Shown here in pieces: positions 1 to 8,468 of a DNA stretch of 64,000 nucleotides. Every line of letters begins with the position of its first letter. Within the stretch, counting starts at the first letter, position 1. Origin of the DNA: CAYLMG01 sp964493425 (GTDB lineage Bacteria > Planctomycetota > Phycisphaerae > Sedimentisphaerales > Anaerobacaceae). The notes below the pieces were generated by a model, which saw nothing but the letters and a program-made list of their open reading frames with translations, searched no databases and was not told the DNA's origin. A program made the translations under genes and the position numbers. The stretch spans positions 1-64,000 of the forward strand of contig CAZBMW010000009.1 of the NCBI GenBank assembly GCA_964493425.1, given 5' to 3'.

Positions 1-73
<73 letters not shown>

Positions 74-295
74 GTTACCTTCTTTAAGTTTGAATGAATC
101 CCCAACCTTGTATATTGGGCAATAACCTTCGATATTCTACAAATTCCTAAAAAATCAAAAAACCGAACAAAATCAAGCTTACCGCTGTAACTTATGTAAA
201 GCGCCCTGCCGCTCAGGATTGACAAATATCGAAAAAAAGCCTTGGGCTCGCAGGCAGATTTAATAAAAACGAACTATTTTTAAACTTATTAGTAA

Positions 296-336
296 TATAA
301 TTAAAAAGCAAAAATCGATTTTCGATATGTAAGGAG
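296..336 (+). promoter_or_regulatory. Putative ferritin-operon control region
   Basis: A perfect TATAAT (296-301) lies upstream of the ferritin gene, without a convincing -35. It is followed by a 12-bp palindrome AAAATCGATTTT (311-322) and a strong ribosome binding site AAGGAG (331-336). The palindrome overlaps the expected transcription start, so it could be an operator, but it does not look like a Fur box and no regulator is identified. The rest of 74-295 is AT-rich and shows no gene. Confidence 0.4.
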
Positions 337-343
337 CTTTAAG

Positions 344-862
344 ATGTTAAGTGAAAAAATCCAGCAGGCCCTCAACGAGCAGATTAATGCTGAGCTTTAC
401 TCATCGTATCTTTATCTATCGATGCAGGCCTACTTCGAGTCTATTAATCTTCCCGGCTTTGCGAACTGGATGAAGGCTCAGACACAGGAAGAGCTTATGC
501 ACGCGGTTAAAATTTATGATTTCGTAAACGAGCGTAACGGGCGGGTCCTGCTAAAAGCAATCGATAAGCCCCCCACCAAATGGAAGTCACCTCTGGACGT
601 CTTCGAGCAGGTCTTCAAACATGAGCAGAAAGTAACAGCACTGATAAACAACCTTGTCAATCTCGCCGCTGATGAAAAAGACCACGCAACAGCCAGCTTT
701 TTGCAGTGGTTTGTAAATGAGCAGGTAGAGGAAGAAGCCTCGGCTGATGCTGTTCGTCAGCAGCTTAAATTAATAGAAGCTGCGCCGGGCGGGCTTTTTA
801 TGCTCGACAAGGAACTGGCACAGCGGGTTTTCACGCCGCCCGCAAAAAAAGAAGGAGCCTAA
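344..862 (+). CDS. ftnA: Ferritin (non-haem, FtnA type)
   Basis: Iron-storage ferritin of 172 residues that oxidises Fe(II) and stores the mineral inside a 24-subunit cytosolic shell. All ferroxidase ligands expected from E. coli FtnA are at the same numbers: E17, E49/E50, H53 and E94, plus E126, Q127, E129 and E130 for sites B/C. The family length is normal. There is no Met ligand or C-terminal extension suggesting a bacterioferritin. The start is fixed by AAGGAG 7 bases upstream. The next gene starts 2 bases after the stop, so ferritin and the flavoprotein are very likely one transcript, pairing iron storage with a reductase. Confidence 0.95.
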   Translation: MLSEKIQQALNEQINAELYSSYLYLSMQAYFESINLPGFANWMKAQTQEELMHAVKIYDFVNERNGRVLLKAIDKPPTKWKSPLDVFEQVFKHEQKVTALINNLVNLAADEKDHATASFLQWFVNEQVEEEASADAVRQQLKLIEAAPGGLFMLDKELAQRVFTPPAKKEGA

Positions 863-864
863 TT

Positions 865-1497
865 ATGGCAAAATTACTTTACATACAAAGTTCACCGCTC
901 AGTGACATTTCATATTCAATCAAAACTGCGGACGCCTTCGCCGAGGAATATAAAAATAAACATAATGGTGATGAAATTGTAAAGATGAACCTTTTCGAAG
1001 CAGATTTACCTGCTTTTGACGGCCCTGCTGTCGAGGCAAAATATAAAATCCTGCACGGCAAAGAGCACACCGAAAAACAAGCAAAAATCTGGGAGAATAT
1101 TAAAAAGACAATCGAACAATTCAAAAGTGCCGACAAATATCTCTTAGCTGTTCCAATGTGGAACTTTTCAATTCCCTGGCGGCTGAAGCAATACATAGAT
1201 ATTCTTGTCCAGCCGGCCTTGACATTCACCTACAGTGACGAGAAAGGTTACCAGGGCCTTGTAAAAGGAAAACCTTTGCTGGTTATCTACGCACGCGGCG
1301 GCCAATACCCGCCCAACAGTGATTTTGCTGCCTATGACCTGCAGACAAAATACATCGAACTCATTTTCAGATTCATCGGATTCGAAAACATTTCCTCAAT
1401 AATCATCGAGCCAACCTTAATGGCCGGCCCGGATACGGCGGAAGAAAAACTCGAACAAGCCGCTAAAAAAGCACAACAATTGGCACAAAATTTCTGA
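865..1497 (+). CDS. azoR: FMN-dependent NADH-azoreductase / quinone reductase (AzoR-like)
   Basis: Flavodoxin-fold NAD(P)H:quinone or azo reductase of 210 residues, normal for the AzoR family. The N-terminal phosphate loop region (residues 6-17) and the FMN/substrate motif PMWNFSIPWRLKQYIDIL (about 98-115) match the AzoR consensus, followed by the 'GLVKGKP' stretch. It directly follows ferritin with a 2-base gap. Family knowledge says it reduces quinones by two electrons. A role in supplying electrons for iron release or limiting redox stress near ferritin is only inferred from the shared operon. Confidence 0.9.
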   Translation: MAKLLYIQSSPLSDISYSIKTADAFAEEYKNKHNGDEIVKMNLFEADLPAFDGPAVEAKYKILHGKEHTEKQAKIWENIKKTIEQFKSADKYLLAVPMWNFSIPWRLKQYIDILVQPALTFTYSDEKGYQGLVKGKPLLVIYARGGQYPPNSDFAAYDLQTKYIELIFRFIGFENISSIIIEPTLMAGPDTAEEKLEQAAKKAQQLAQNF

Positions 1498-1554
1498 ATT
1501 GAAAAAACTAATCCGCTCAGAGCCCCACAAAATCAAAACTTTTTTTAGTTATCC

Positions 1555-1582
1555 TTGACGCTCCACTCCGTTTGTGTATAAT
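1555..1582 (+). promoter_or_regulatory. Sigma70-type promoter for the outer membrane protein gene
   Basis: TTGACG (1555-1560), a 16-base spacer and a perfect TATAAT (1577-1582). The start codon of the next gene is at 1657, leaving a leader of roughly 65 bases. A near-identical arrangement precedes the acetyl-CoA synthetase gene. Confidence 0.7.
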
Positions 1583-1656
1583 TCATTGTTTTAACATAGC
1601 AGGGTCGATTGAACCCTTAAAACCCTGGATTAACTTAATTCTGGAGCTGTCAAACG

Positions 1657-2421
1657 ATGAAAAATCTACTTCTAACAACAACTACTATTCTCTTGGCTGC
1701 AGTAAATTTCTCTCTCGCAGAGGACAAGGACATCGGAGTAACTTTCGATTTGTCCTATCACAGCAAATGGCTCAGCAAAGGTGCCGAAGGTTACGGCCAG
1801 CGTGGAGCGCTTTTTAAGACCATCGATATTGACCTTTGGGGAACCGGTTTCGGTTTCAAGGTTACTCACAGAAACGCTATCGGCAACGGTTACGTTGACA
1901 ACACAAGATTTGACTACAGGCCGTACTACAAAAATCTGCTCTTCGAAGGCGCGCCATACCAGACGAATTATAATATCAGTGCCGGATACGAACATTATCC
2001 CGGCCTGGCAAGACACAAGGCAAATACTACCTGGGAATGGATTTTTGCCTTCGCCTGGCCGAATCTGCTGCCCGAAGGCTTCACACCCCAATACATTGCT
2101 CATTATGAGTACCCCGTCAGCGGCGGTGACACAAACAGAAAAGTTTCAGGCTGGGTGCATCGCTTCATTCTCGGCTATGATATGAGCATCGCCGAGCTCG
2201 AACAGCCTTTACATTTATCCTCGGAAGTAGCTTACTATGACGGGCTTGGTGCTAATGCTCACGATTGGGGATACGCCACTTTCGGGCTCTCCACAAAGCT
2301 AAAAATCAGCGAAAATCTGAGTTTCATCCCCGGCGTATATCAGCAGGTAACAATGGACGACTCCGTATGTAAAAAAAAGGATGTTACATATTGCATTTTA
2401 ACGATGAAATACAAATTTTAA
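1657..2421 (+). CDS. Putative outer membrane beta-barrel protein, function unknown
   Basis: Protein of 254 residues with a clear Sec signal peptide (MKNLLL..., cleavage near SLA-ED, residue 21). The mature part is rich in alternating aromatic/polar segments and the chain ends in KYKF, the terminal Phe typical of BAM-inserted barrels. No catalytic motif is visible. It is transcribed alone from its own consensus promoter. The family is not firmly recognised. A small porin-like or TorF-like barrel is the best description. Confidence 0.7.
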   Translation: MKNLLLTTTTILLAAVNFSLAEDKDIGVTFDLSYHSKWLSKGAEGYGQRGALFKTIDIDLWGTGFGFKVTHRNAIGNGYVDNTRFDYRPYYKNLLFEGAPYQTNYNISAGYEHYPGLARHKANTTWEWIFAFAWPNLLPEGFTPQYIAHYEYPVSGGDTNRKVSGWVHRFILGYDMSIAELEQPLHLSSEVAYYDGLGANAHDWGYATFGLSTKLKISENLSFIPGVYQQVTMDDSVCKKKDVTYCILTMKYKF

Positions 2422-2499
2422 ATAACCGACTATTCTTACCAGGAGGCCGATTTAACGCTCATAACAATTGTTCTTACAAAAAGTTAAACTATTTTTAGT

Positions 2500-2526
2500 T
2501 TGACATCTAAAATTTGGTTTTATAAT
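2500..2526 (+). promoter_or_regulatory. Promoter for acsA
   Basis: A perfect TTGACA (2500-2505) and a perfect TATAAT (2521-2526) are separated by only 15 bases, shorter than the usual 17. It lies about 70 bases upstream of the acsA start. The short spacer may make it dependent on an activator, which would fit the regulated expression of acetyl-CoA synthetases, but no activator site is recognised. Confidence 0.6.
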
Positions 2527-2596
2527 TTATTTCTTCTTTTAGTAATCGACATAAATAAAAGCTGTTAACCTTAATTACAAACAAAGGAGCAAATCA

Positions 2597-4630
2597 ATGG
2601 CAGATAAAGAGATTGTAGAAACAAGTGAAGCTGAAATAGCCGTTCACTGGAAGGAAGAAGATTATATATATCCTTCAAAAAAATTTATTGCCCAGGCCAA
2701 TATGACTGATGAAGGTATCTATGAGAGGTTCAGCCTGGAGAACTTTCCCGAATGCTTCAAAGAATATGCCGACCTGCTCGATTGGTTTAAACACTGGGAG
2801 AAAACACTCGATACAAGCGATGCACCCTGCTGGAAATGGTTTGTCGGCGGCAGAATTAATGCCTGCTACAACTGCGTTGACAGGCATTTGAAAAAAAATA
2901 AAAACAAAACAGCTATTCATTTCGTCCCGGAGCCCGAGAATGAATTTATCCAGCATATCACCTATCAGGAGCTTTACGTAAAGGTCAATGAGCTTGCAGG
3001 CTTTCTCAGAGACTTTGCTGGTCTCAAAAAGGGCGATACAGTAACACTTCATCTGCCAATGGTCCCTGAACTGCCCATAACAATGCTCGCTTGTGCCAGG
3101 CTTGGTGTAATTCACTCCGAGGTTTTCGGCGGTTTCAGTGGTAAAGCATGTGCGGACAGAATAGTAGATTCAGGCAGCAAAGTCCTGATTACAATGGACG
3201 CTTATTACCGAAACGGCAAACTCCTTAACCATAAAGAAAAGGCCGACGAAGCTGTCCAGGAAGCACAAAAGGACGGCCTAAAGGTCGATAAGGTCCTCGT
3301 ATGGCAGCGCTATCCTGGAAAATATTCAAGCCAAACGCCTATGGTCGATGGCAGGGATTACTGCATAAACGATTTAATCAAGGCATATCACGGAAAGATA
3401 GTTGAGCCGGTCTCGATGCCCGCAGAAGACCCACTCTTTCTTATGTACACCAGCGGGACAACCGGAAAACCCAAGGGTTGTCAGCACAGCACAGGCGGAT
3501 ATCTGGCTTATGTAACAGGAACCTCAAAGTATATTCAGGACATACATCCCGAGGATGTGTATTGGTGCATGGCGGATATCGGCTGGATTACAGGCCATTC
3601 ATACATTGTATACGGCCCTCTATCCCTGTGTGCCTCTACTGTCATTTACGAAGGAGTACCTACATATCCTGACCCCGGCCGAGCCTGGAGAATCGCAGAA
3701 GAGCTTGATGTGAATATATTCCATACCGCGCCAACTGCTATAAGGGCTCTGAGAAAATTCGGCCCTGACGAACCGGAGAAATACGACTATCACTTCAAGC
3801 ATATGACCACCGTCGGAGAGCCCATCGAACCTGAAGTCTGGAAATGGTATTATAATGTGGTCGGAAAAGGCGAGGCTATAATTGTCGATACCTGGTGGCA
3901 AACTGAGAACGGAGGATTTTTGTGCAGCACCGTACCTGCCTTAAAGCCAATGAAGCCCGGAAGTGCAGGCCCGGGTGTGCCGGGTATTCACCCTATAATC
4001 TTTGACGAGGATGGAAAGCAAATTAAACGAGGCGAGGGTAAGGCGGGAAATATATGTATACAAAATCCCTGGCCGGGTGCTTTTCAAACAATATGGCGGG
4101 ACAGAGAAAGATATGTCGCCCAATATTATGAAAGATACTGCACAGACAAAAACAGCAAGGACTGGAGAGATTGGCCTTATATGGCCGGCGATGCCGCCGT
4201 TGAAGCCGAAGACGGTTACTATCGTATCTTAGGCAGGATTGACGACGTAATAAATGTTTCCGGGCACAGGCTTGGAACAAAGGAGATTGAATCAATAGCT
4301 CTTCTCGTCGATGAGGTGGCTGAAGCTGCTGTTATACCCGTAGCAGATGAGATAAAAGGTAAGGTGCCCGACCTGTACGTCGCCTTAAAACCAGGGAAAA
4401 AATCCAGCCCCGAACTGGCTGACAAAATCTCAAATGCTATCTGTGATTCCATCGGCAAAATCGCAAAACCGAAAAACGTCTGGATAGTATCCGATATGCC
4501 GAAGACCCGTTCAGGAAAGATTATGAGAAGAGTACTTGCAGCTCTGTCAAACAAAAAAGATGTAGGCGATGTGACAACACTGGCAAATCCTCAGATTGTT
4601 GACGAAATAAAAAAACTGGTGCAAAAATAG
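2597..4630 (+). CDS. acsA: Acetyl-CoA synthetase, AMP-forming
   Basis: Converts acetate, ATP and CoA to acetyl-CoA, AMP and PPi. The 677 residues contain the adenylate-forming P-loop TSGTTGKPKG (about residue 286), the DTWWQTENGG substrate motif, the hinge/core motif GRIDDVINVSGHRLGT and the C-terminal lysine motif PKTRSGK with catalytic Lys641. In the family this lysine is switched off by acetylation. An AcuC-type deacetylase and a GNAT domain are encoded nearby, so such control is plausible here. AAGGAG lies upstream of the ATG. The acetate permease follows in the same direction after 63 bases, without a terminator. Confidence 0.97.
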   Translation: MADKEIVETSEAEIAVHWKEEDYIYPSKKFIAQANMTDEGIYERFSLENFPECFKEYADLLDWFKHWEKTLDTSDAPCWKWFVGGRINACYNCVDRHLKKNKNKTAIHFVPEPENEFIQHITYQELYVKVNELAGFLRDFAGLKKGDTVTLHLPMVPELPITMLACARLGVIHSEVFGGFSGKACADRIVDSGSKVLITMDAYYRNGKLLNHKEKADEAVQEAQKDGLKVDKVLVWQRYPGKYSSQTPMVDGRDYCINDLIKAYHGKIVEPVSMPAEDPLFLMYTSGTTGKPKGCQHSTGGYLAYVTGTSKYIQDIHPEDVYWCMADIGWITGHSYIVYGPLSLCASTVIYEGVPTYPDPGRAWRIAEELDVNIFHTAPTAIRALRKFGPDEPEKYDYHFKHMTTVGEPIEPEVWKWYYNVVGKGEAIIVDTWWQTENGGFLCSTVPALKPMKPGSAGPGVPGIHPIIFDEDGKQIKRGEGKAGNICIQNPWPGAFQTIWRDRERYVAQYYERYCTDKNSKDWRDWPYMAGDAAVEAEDGYYRILGRIDDVINVSGHRLGTKEIESIALLVDEVAEAAVIPVADEIKGKVPDLYVALKPGKKSSPELADKISNAICDSIGKIAKPKNVWIVSDMPKTRSGKIMRRVLAALSNKKDVGDVTTLANPQIVDEIKKLVQK

Positions 4631-4693
4631 CTGATTAGCGCTATTTCATTTATATGCTCCGTATAAAATATATTTTATATGAAAGGGATGATT

Positions 4694-5290
4694 ATGGAAA
4701 ATCAAATACCCGAATCTGTCACAAACATCAAGGATACTACTGCCAATCCCGCACCGCTTGGGCTGATGGGCTTTGGTATGACAACTGTGCTCTTGAATTT
4801 TCATAATGCCGGTCTTTATGAACTGGGTACTATGATTCTGGCAATGGGCATCTGTTACGGCGGACTGGCTCAGGTCTTTGCGGGAATAATGGAGTGGAAA
4901 AAAGGAAACACTTTTGGAACGACGGCATTTTGCTCTTACGGCCTTTTCTGGCTCTCTCTTGTCGTGCTTCTCGTCGCACCGAAATTAGGCTGGGGCCAGC
5001 CGCCCGCAAAAGCCGCTATGGTAGCTTATTTATCCTTCTGGGGACTCTTTACTCTGGTTATGTACCTCGGAACACTAAAGATCAACAAAGCTCTGCAATT
5101 TGTATTCGCATCTCTTGCTCTTTTGTTTTTCCTACTGGCAATCGCAGACTTGAGCGGCAGTACAGTTATTAAGCGCATCGCTGGCATTGAAGGAATCATC
5201 TGTGGCCTCTCCGCAATATACGCCGCCTTGGCTCAGGTCTTAAACGAGGTTTACGGCAAGACTATGGCTCCTTTAGGACCAGAAAAGTAA
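4694..5290 (+). CDS. satP: Acetate/succinate permease, SatP/YaaH family
   Basis: Small inner-membrane carrier of the GPR1/FUN34/YaaH family, which takes up acetate with protons. The family signature NPAPLGLMGFGMTTVLLN lies about 20 residues from the N-terminus, and six hydrophobic helices follow. I place the start at 4694 (MENQIPES, 198 residues). An ATG at 4679 is in frame, but the ribosome binding site AAAGGG (4682-4687) lies inside that longer version and is 6 bases from 4694. It is downstream of acsA on the same strand: uptake and activation of the same substrate. Confidence 0.92.
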   Translation: MENQIPESVTNIKDTTANPAPLGLMGFGMTTVLLNFHNAGLYELGTMILAMGICYGGLAQVFAGIMEWKKGNTFGTTAFCSYGLFWLSLVVLLVAPKLGWGQPPAKAAMVAYLSFWGLFTLVMYLGTLKINKALQFVFASLALLFFLLAIADLSGSTVIKRIAGIEGIICGLSAIYAALAQVLNEVYGKTMAPLGPEK

Positions 5291-5314
5291 AAAGCTAAAC
5301 GAATTCTAAATGAA

Positions 5315-5350
5315 AAAAGGCGCCGAAACTGTTTTGAGCCGGCGCCTTTT
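5315..5350. terminator. Bidirectional terminator between satP and acuC
   Basis: Perfect 11-bp stem AAAAGGCGCCG (5315-5325) with CGGCGCCTTTT (5340-5350) and a 14-base loop. An A-run lies on one side and a T-run on the other, so it can end transcription from both convergent genes. Confidence 0.88.
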
Positions 5351-5367
5351 CTATTCGCATTTAAAAA

Positions 5368-6504
5368 CTACAGGCCGTGTATCTTAAACACATTTGCTTT
5401 AACCTTTTCTATTGTCGCATCAAGCACAGATTCAACAGCATCTTTTCTCGCCTTGGTTATCTGCAGAACTCTGTCCCTCAGCCCGCCCTGCCAGTCGGTG
5501 CTTTGAAGCATTACACCACCTAAGCCGATATTCTCACTAATCCCGCTGTCGGCTCCGCTCAAAACACTCCAGGCAAGCGCCCATGCCCGTACCGTATTGT
5601 TCATATCATACCCGCCGCCGCCGGTCATAAGTATCGGCCGTGCGAAACCCAAAAGCGAATTAATAATTTCCGCATAGATATTATTGGTCAGGTACAAATT
5701 GGCAAGAGGGTCACCGGCAAGTCCGTCCGCACCAAGCTCGAAAACAACTACGTCGGGTCCGAATGCACCAATCAAAGGCTCAGCGATTTCGCGGTACGCC
5801 TTCATATAAGCCGCATCATACGTGCCCACAGGTAAAGGGACGTTCACACAATAGCCTTTGCCTTCGCCTGCACCAATATCATCTTCAAAACCTGTCCCCG
5901 GAAATAAAGTCCTTCCGCTCTGGTGAAATGAAATCGTCATAACGTTCGACCGGTCGTAAAAGGCTTCCTGCACACCGTCGCCGTGATGAACGTCAACATC
6001 GAGATACAAAACCTTCTTGCCTGCCCCCGCCAATTCTAAACAGCCGAGCGCATTATCATTCATATAGCAAAAGCCAGCTGCCTTTTCAGGCCCTGCGTGG
6101 TGCAGGCCGCCAGCCGGATTAAAGGCTGCATCGATTTTGCCTTCGATTATAAGCTTCGCACCCAGAAGTGTCGCCCCGCACGCAAGAGCCGAATATTCAT
6201 ACATTCCCTTAAAAACCGGGCAATCGAGCGTGCCGATTCCCATATTCATCGCGTCAGCTACGAATTTTCCGTCGTTTGAATTCTTTAACGCGTGCAGATA
6301 GCGCGCGGTATGGAATTTTTTCAGCGTTATTCTGTCAGCCGGCTTTTGTGCTATCTCTTTAATATTCTCGCCGCCCAAAAGCCCCATAGAATTTAACACC
6401 TGCCGCGTCCTGCCTGCCCTTGTCGTATTGAACGGACTCTCAGCCGGATAAGGGTATTTTTCCAGCTCAGCACTATAAATAAAAACCGCCCTTTGTTTTC
6501 CCAA
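5368..6504 (-). CDS. acuC: AcuC-type Zn-dependent deacetylase (class I HDAC fold)
   Basis: Histone-deacetylase-fold enzyme of 378 residues. It has the catalytic His pair H135-H136, the zinc ligands D171 and H173 in DVDVHHGDG, and D260 in ELGADGL. AcuC of Bacillus deacetylates and reactivates acetyl-CoA synthetase, which sits on the opposite strand 0.7 kb away. That this is its target here is inferred. The start is TTG (6504-6502), supported by AAAGGAG 5 bases upstream. It is the last gene of a minus-strand run beginning with the ADP-forming synthetase. Acetylpolyamine hydrolase activity is the main alternative. Confidence 0.88.
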   Translation of the reverse strand: MGKQRAVFIYSAELEKYPYPAESPFNTTRAGRTRQVLNSMGLLGGENIKEIAQKPADRITLKKFHTARYLHALKNSNDGKFVADAMNMGIGTLDCPVFKGMYEYSALACGATLLGAKLIIEGKIDAAFNPAGGLHHAGPEKAAGFCYMNDNALGCLELAGAGKKVLYLDVDVHHGDGVQEAFYDRSNVMTISFHQSGRTLFPGTGFEDDIGAGEGKGYCVNVPLPVGTYDAAYMKAYREIAEPLIGAFGPDVVVFELGADGLAGDPLANLYLTNNIYAEIINSLLGFARPILMTGGGGYDMNNTVRAWALAWSVLSGADSGISENIGLGGVMLQSTDWQGGLRDRVLQITKARKDAVESVLDATIEKVKANVFKIHGL

Positions 6505-6579
6505 GCTAACTCCTTTACTGCTAAAAGATTTCCCAAAATAAGAAAACCAGTTACAAGCCGACAGTTCCCGTTGGTTAAC

Positions 6580-8451
6580 CTATTTTTCCCCGCCGGCCAG
6601 GTTGTATGTTATGCTGTAAACCTCGCCGTCAAATTCGGTATTCACCTTATAGCCGGAATTATAAAAGACCGTAAGCATCGCCTTGTTCGTCGGCAGGACC
6701 TTGGCATAAAAGCTCCTCACGCCGCGCTGCCTTGCAATCTTCGTAAGATATGCCAAAAGCAGTGTCCCCATCCCCTTCTTCTGCCATTCATCATGCACAA
6801 TGAAAGCCACCTCGGCAGCCTGCGTCTTAGGGTCAAGAAAATACTGGGCAATCGCAACGATTTCCTCATCAGTAACGCCCGGCACCGTCCCTACAATCGC
6901 AAGATTCTGGGTATAATCAATATTAGTCAACTGCTGAACGTCCTTATGAGGAAACGTCATCGTATGAGTCATATACCTGGTTCTTATCGAGGACGGGCTC
7001 AGCGAATACAGCATCTCCGACAGTGCTTTCTCGTCTATCGGTTTTACAGGCCTAAAGAATATCTGTGTTCCGTCGATAAGCGTCTCGTAGCATTCCAGCT
7101 CTTCCGGGTATCTGACCTTTTCGGCATCGAGCTCTATCTGGTCGGCGTAGATATACTTCTGCGCCTTCGCTGCCTGTATGAGTTTTTGCCGAAACTTCGG
7201 ATGAGCGATATCAATCAGTGACAATACTCTCTGCCTTATACTTTTGCCGTGCAGATACGCAGTACCGTATTCGGTAACGACGTAATGAACGTCACCTCGC
7301 GTGGTTACTACGCCTGCTCCTTCGGTTAGATGCGGAACAATTCTGCTGACCTCACCGTTTTTTGCCGTCGACGGCATTGCGATAATTGCCTTGCCTTGCC
7401 TGCTCTTCGCCGAGCCGCGAATAAAGTCGACCTGCCCGCCGATACCGCTATAAAACTGGTACCCCAATGAATCCGCGCAGACCTGGCCGGTCAAATCAAT
7501 CTCCAGCCCGACGTTAATACCAACCATTTTTTCGTGCTGGCTTATGATATGCGGGTCGTTTACGTATTCGGTCGGGTAAAACTCGAAAAACGGATTATTA
7601 TCTATATAATCGTACAGCCGCCGTGTCCCCATACAGAAGCTCGCCACAACCTTGCCGCGGTTGAGGGTTTTTTTCGCACACGTTATCGCGCCGCAATCAA
7701 TCAAGTCGATAATCCAGTCTCCGAACATCTCCGTATGCACGCCGAGGTCTTTTTTATTCTTCAAAAACTCCGCCAGTGCCTGCGGTATTCTTCCTATGCC
7801 GCATTCAATCGTGCTGCCGTCCTCGACGAGCCGAGCAATATTCTGGCCTATCCGCCGAAGCGCCTCGTCAGATTCCGTCACCGACGCCTCTATAATCTCC
7901 TCATCAAAAGCCACGAGAGCATCGATATCGTTGATATGAATAAAACTGTCGCCGAACGTTCGCGGCATCCTGCTGTTCACCTGCGCTATTATATATTTCG
8001 CATTGGCCGCCGCCGATTTGACTATATCGACCGAAACTCCAAGACTGCACAAACCATTCGCATCGGGCGCGGTAACACTGATTAAAGCCACGTCAACCGG
8101 AATCCGCCCCGTCTCAAACTGGTAAGGTATATCGGACAAAAATATCGGCGTGTAGTCACCGATGCCTCTGCTCAGAACATCGCGAATGTTCTCAGCGATG
8201 AAAAAAGTATTCATCTTGAACTTCTCACGGAACCTCTCATCCGCATAAGGAGCCGTCCCCATCGTCAGCAGATGAATAATATGGGCATCGGTAATCCCTG
8301 CCGAATACTCCACAAGCGCATTGACCAGGTGTTGCGGCTGTGCACAGCCGGTCCCTACGAAAATATTATAGCCCGATTTGACAAGCTTCATCGCCGCTGC
8401 AGCCGTCGTTATCTTGTCTGTAAACCTGCTCTTCCAGTCGAATTCCTGCAT
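6580..8451 (-). CDS. Acetyl-CoA hydrolase/CoA-transferase fused to a C-terminal GNAT acetyltransferase
   Basis: Two enzymes in one 623-residue chain. Residues about 1-440 are a CoA-transferase of the acetyl-CoA hydrolase/4-hydroxybutyrate CoA-transferase family (TEYGTAYLHGKSIRQR near residue 400). Residues 465-615 form a GNAT domain with the acetyl-CoA loop QKKGMG at 557-562. The GNAT part (FFRPVKPIDE, LSPSSIRTRY) looks like that of the protein acetyltransferase Pat, which in other bacteria is fused to an ADP-forming synthetase-like module. Here that module is the separate gene ending 17 bases upstream. The fusion could couple acetyl-CoA level to protein acetylation, an inference. The SD is weak (GGGGTG). 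Confidence 0.88.
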   Translation of the reverse strand: MQEFDWKSRFTDKITTAAAAMKLVKSGYNIFVGTGCAQPQHLVNALVEYSAGITDAHIIHLLTMGTAPYADERFREKFKMNTFFIAENIRDVLSRGIGDYTPIFLSDIPYQFETGRIPVDVALISVTAPDANGLCSLGVSVDIVKSAAANAKYIIAQVNSRMPRTFGDSFIHINDIDALVAFDEEIIEASVTESDEALRRIGQNIARLVEDGSTIECGIGRIPQALAEFLKNKKDLGVHTEMFGDWIIDLIDCGAITCAKKTLNRGKVVASFCMGTRRLYDYIDNNPFFEFYPTEYVNDPHIISQHEKMVGINVGLEIDLTGQVCADSLGYQFYSGIGGQVDFIRGSAKSRQGKAIIAMPSTAKNGEVSRIVPHLTEGAGVVTTRGDVHYVVTEYGTAYLHGKSIRQRVLSLIDIAHPKFRQKLIQAAKAQKYIYADQIELDAEKVRYPEELECYETLIDGTQIFFRPVKPIDEKALSEMLYSLSPSSIRTRYMTHTMTFPHKDVQQLTNIDYTQNLAIVGTVPGVTDEEIVAIAQYFLDPKTQAAEVAFIVHDEWQKKGMGTLLLAYLTKIARQRGVRSFYAKVLPTNKAMLTVFYNSGYKVNTEFDGEVYSITYNLAGGEK

Positions 8452-8468
8452 CCTGTTTTCACCCCGTC

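Noticed and set aside
6493..7221. 242-residue plus-strand ORF
   Set aside because: Antisense to the CoA-transferase/GNAT gene, and no recognisable domain or ribosome site.
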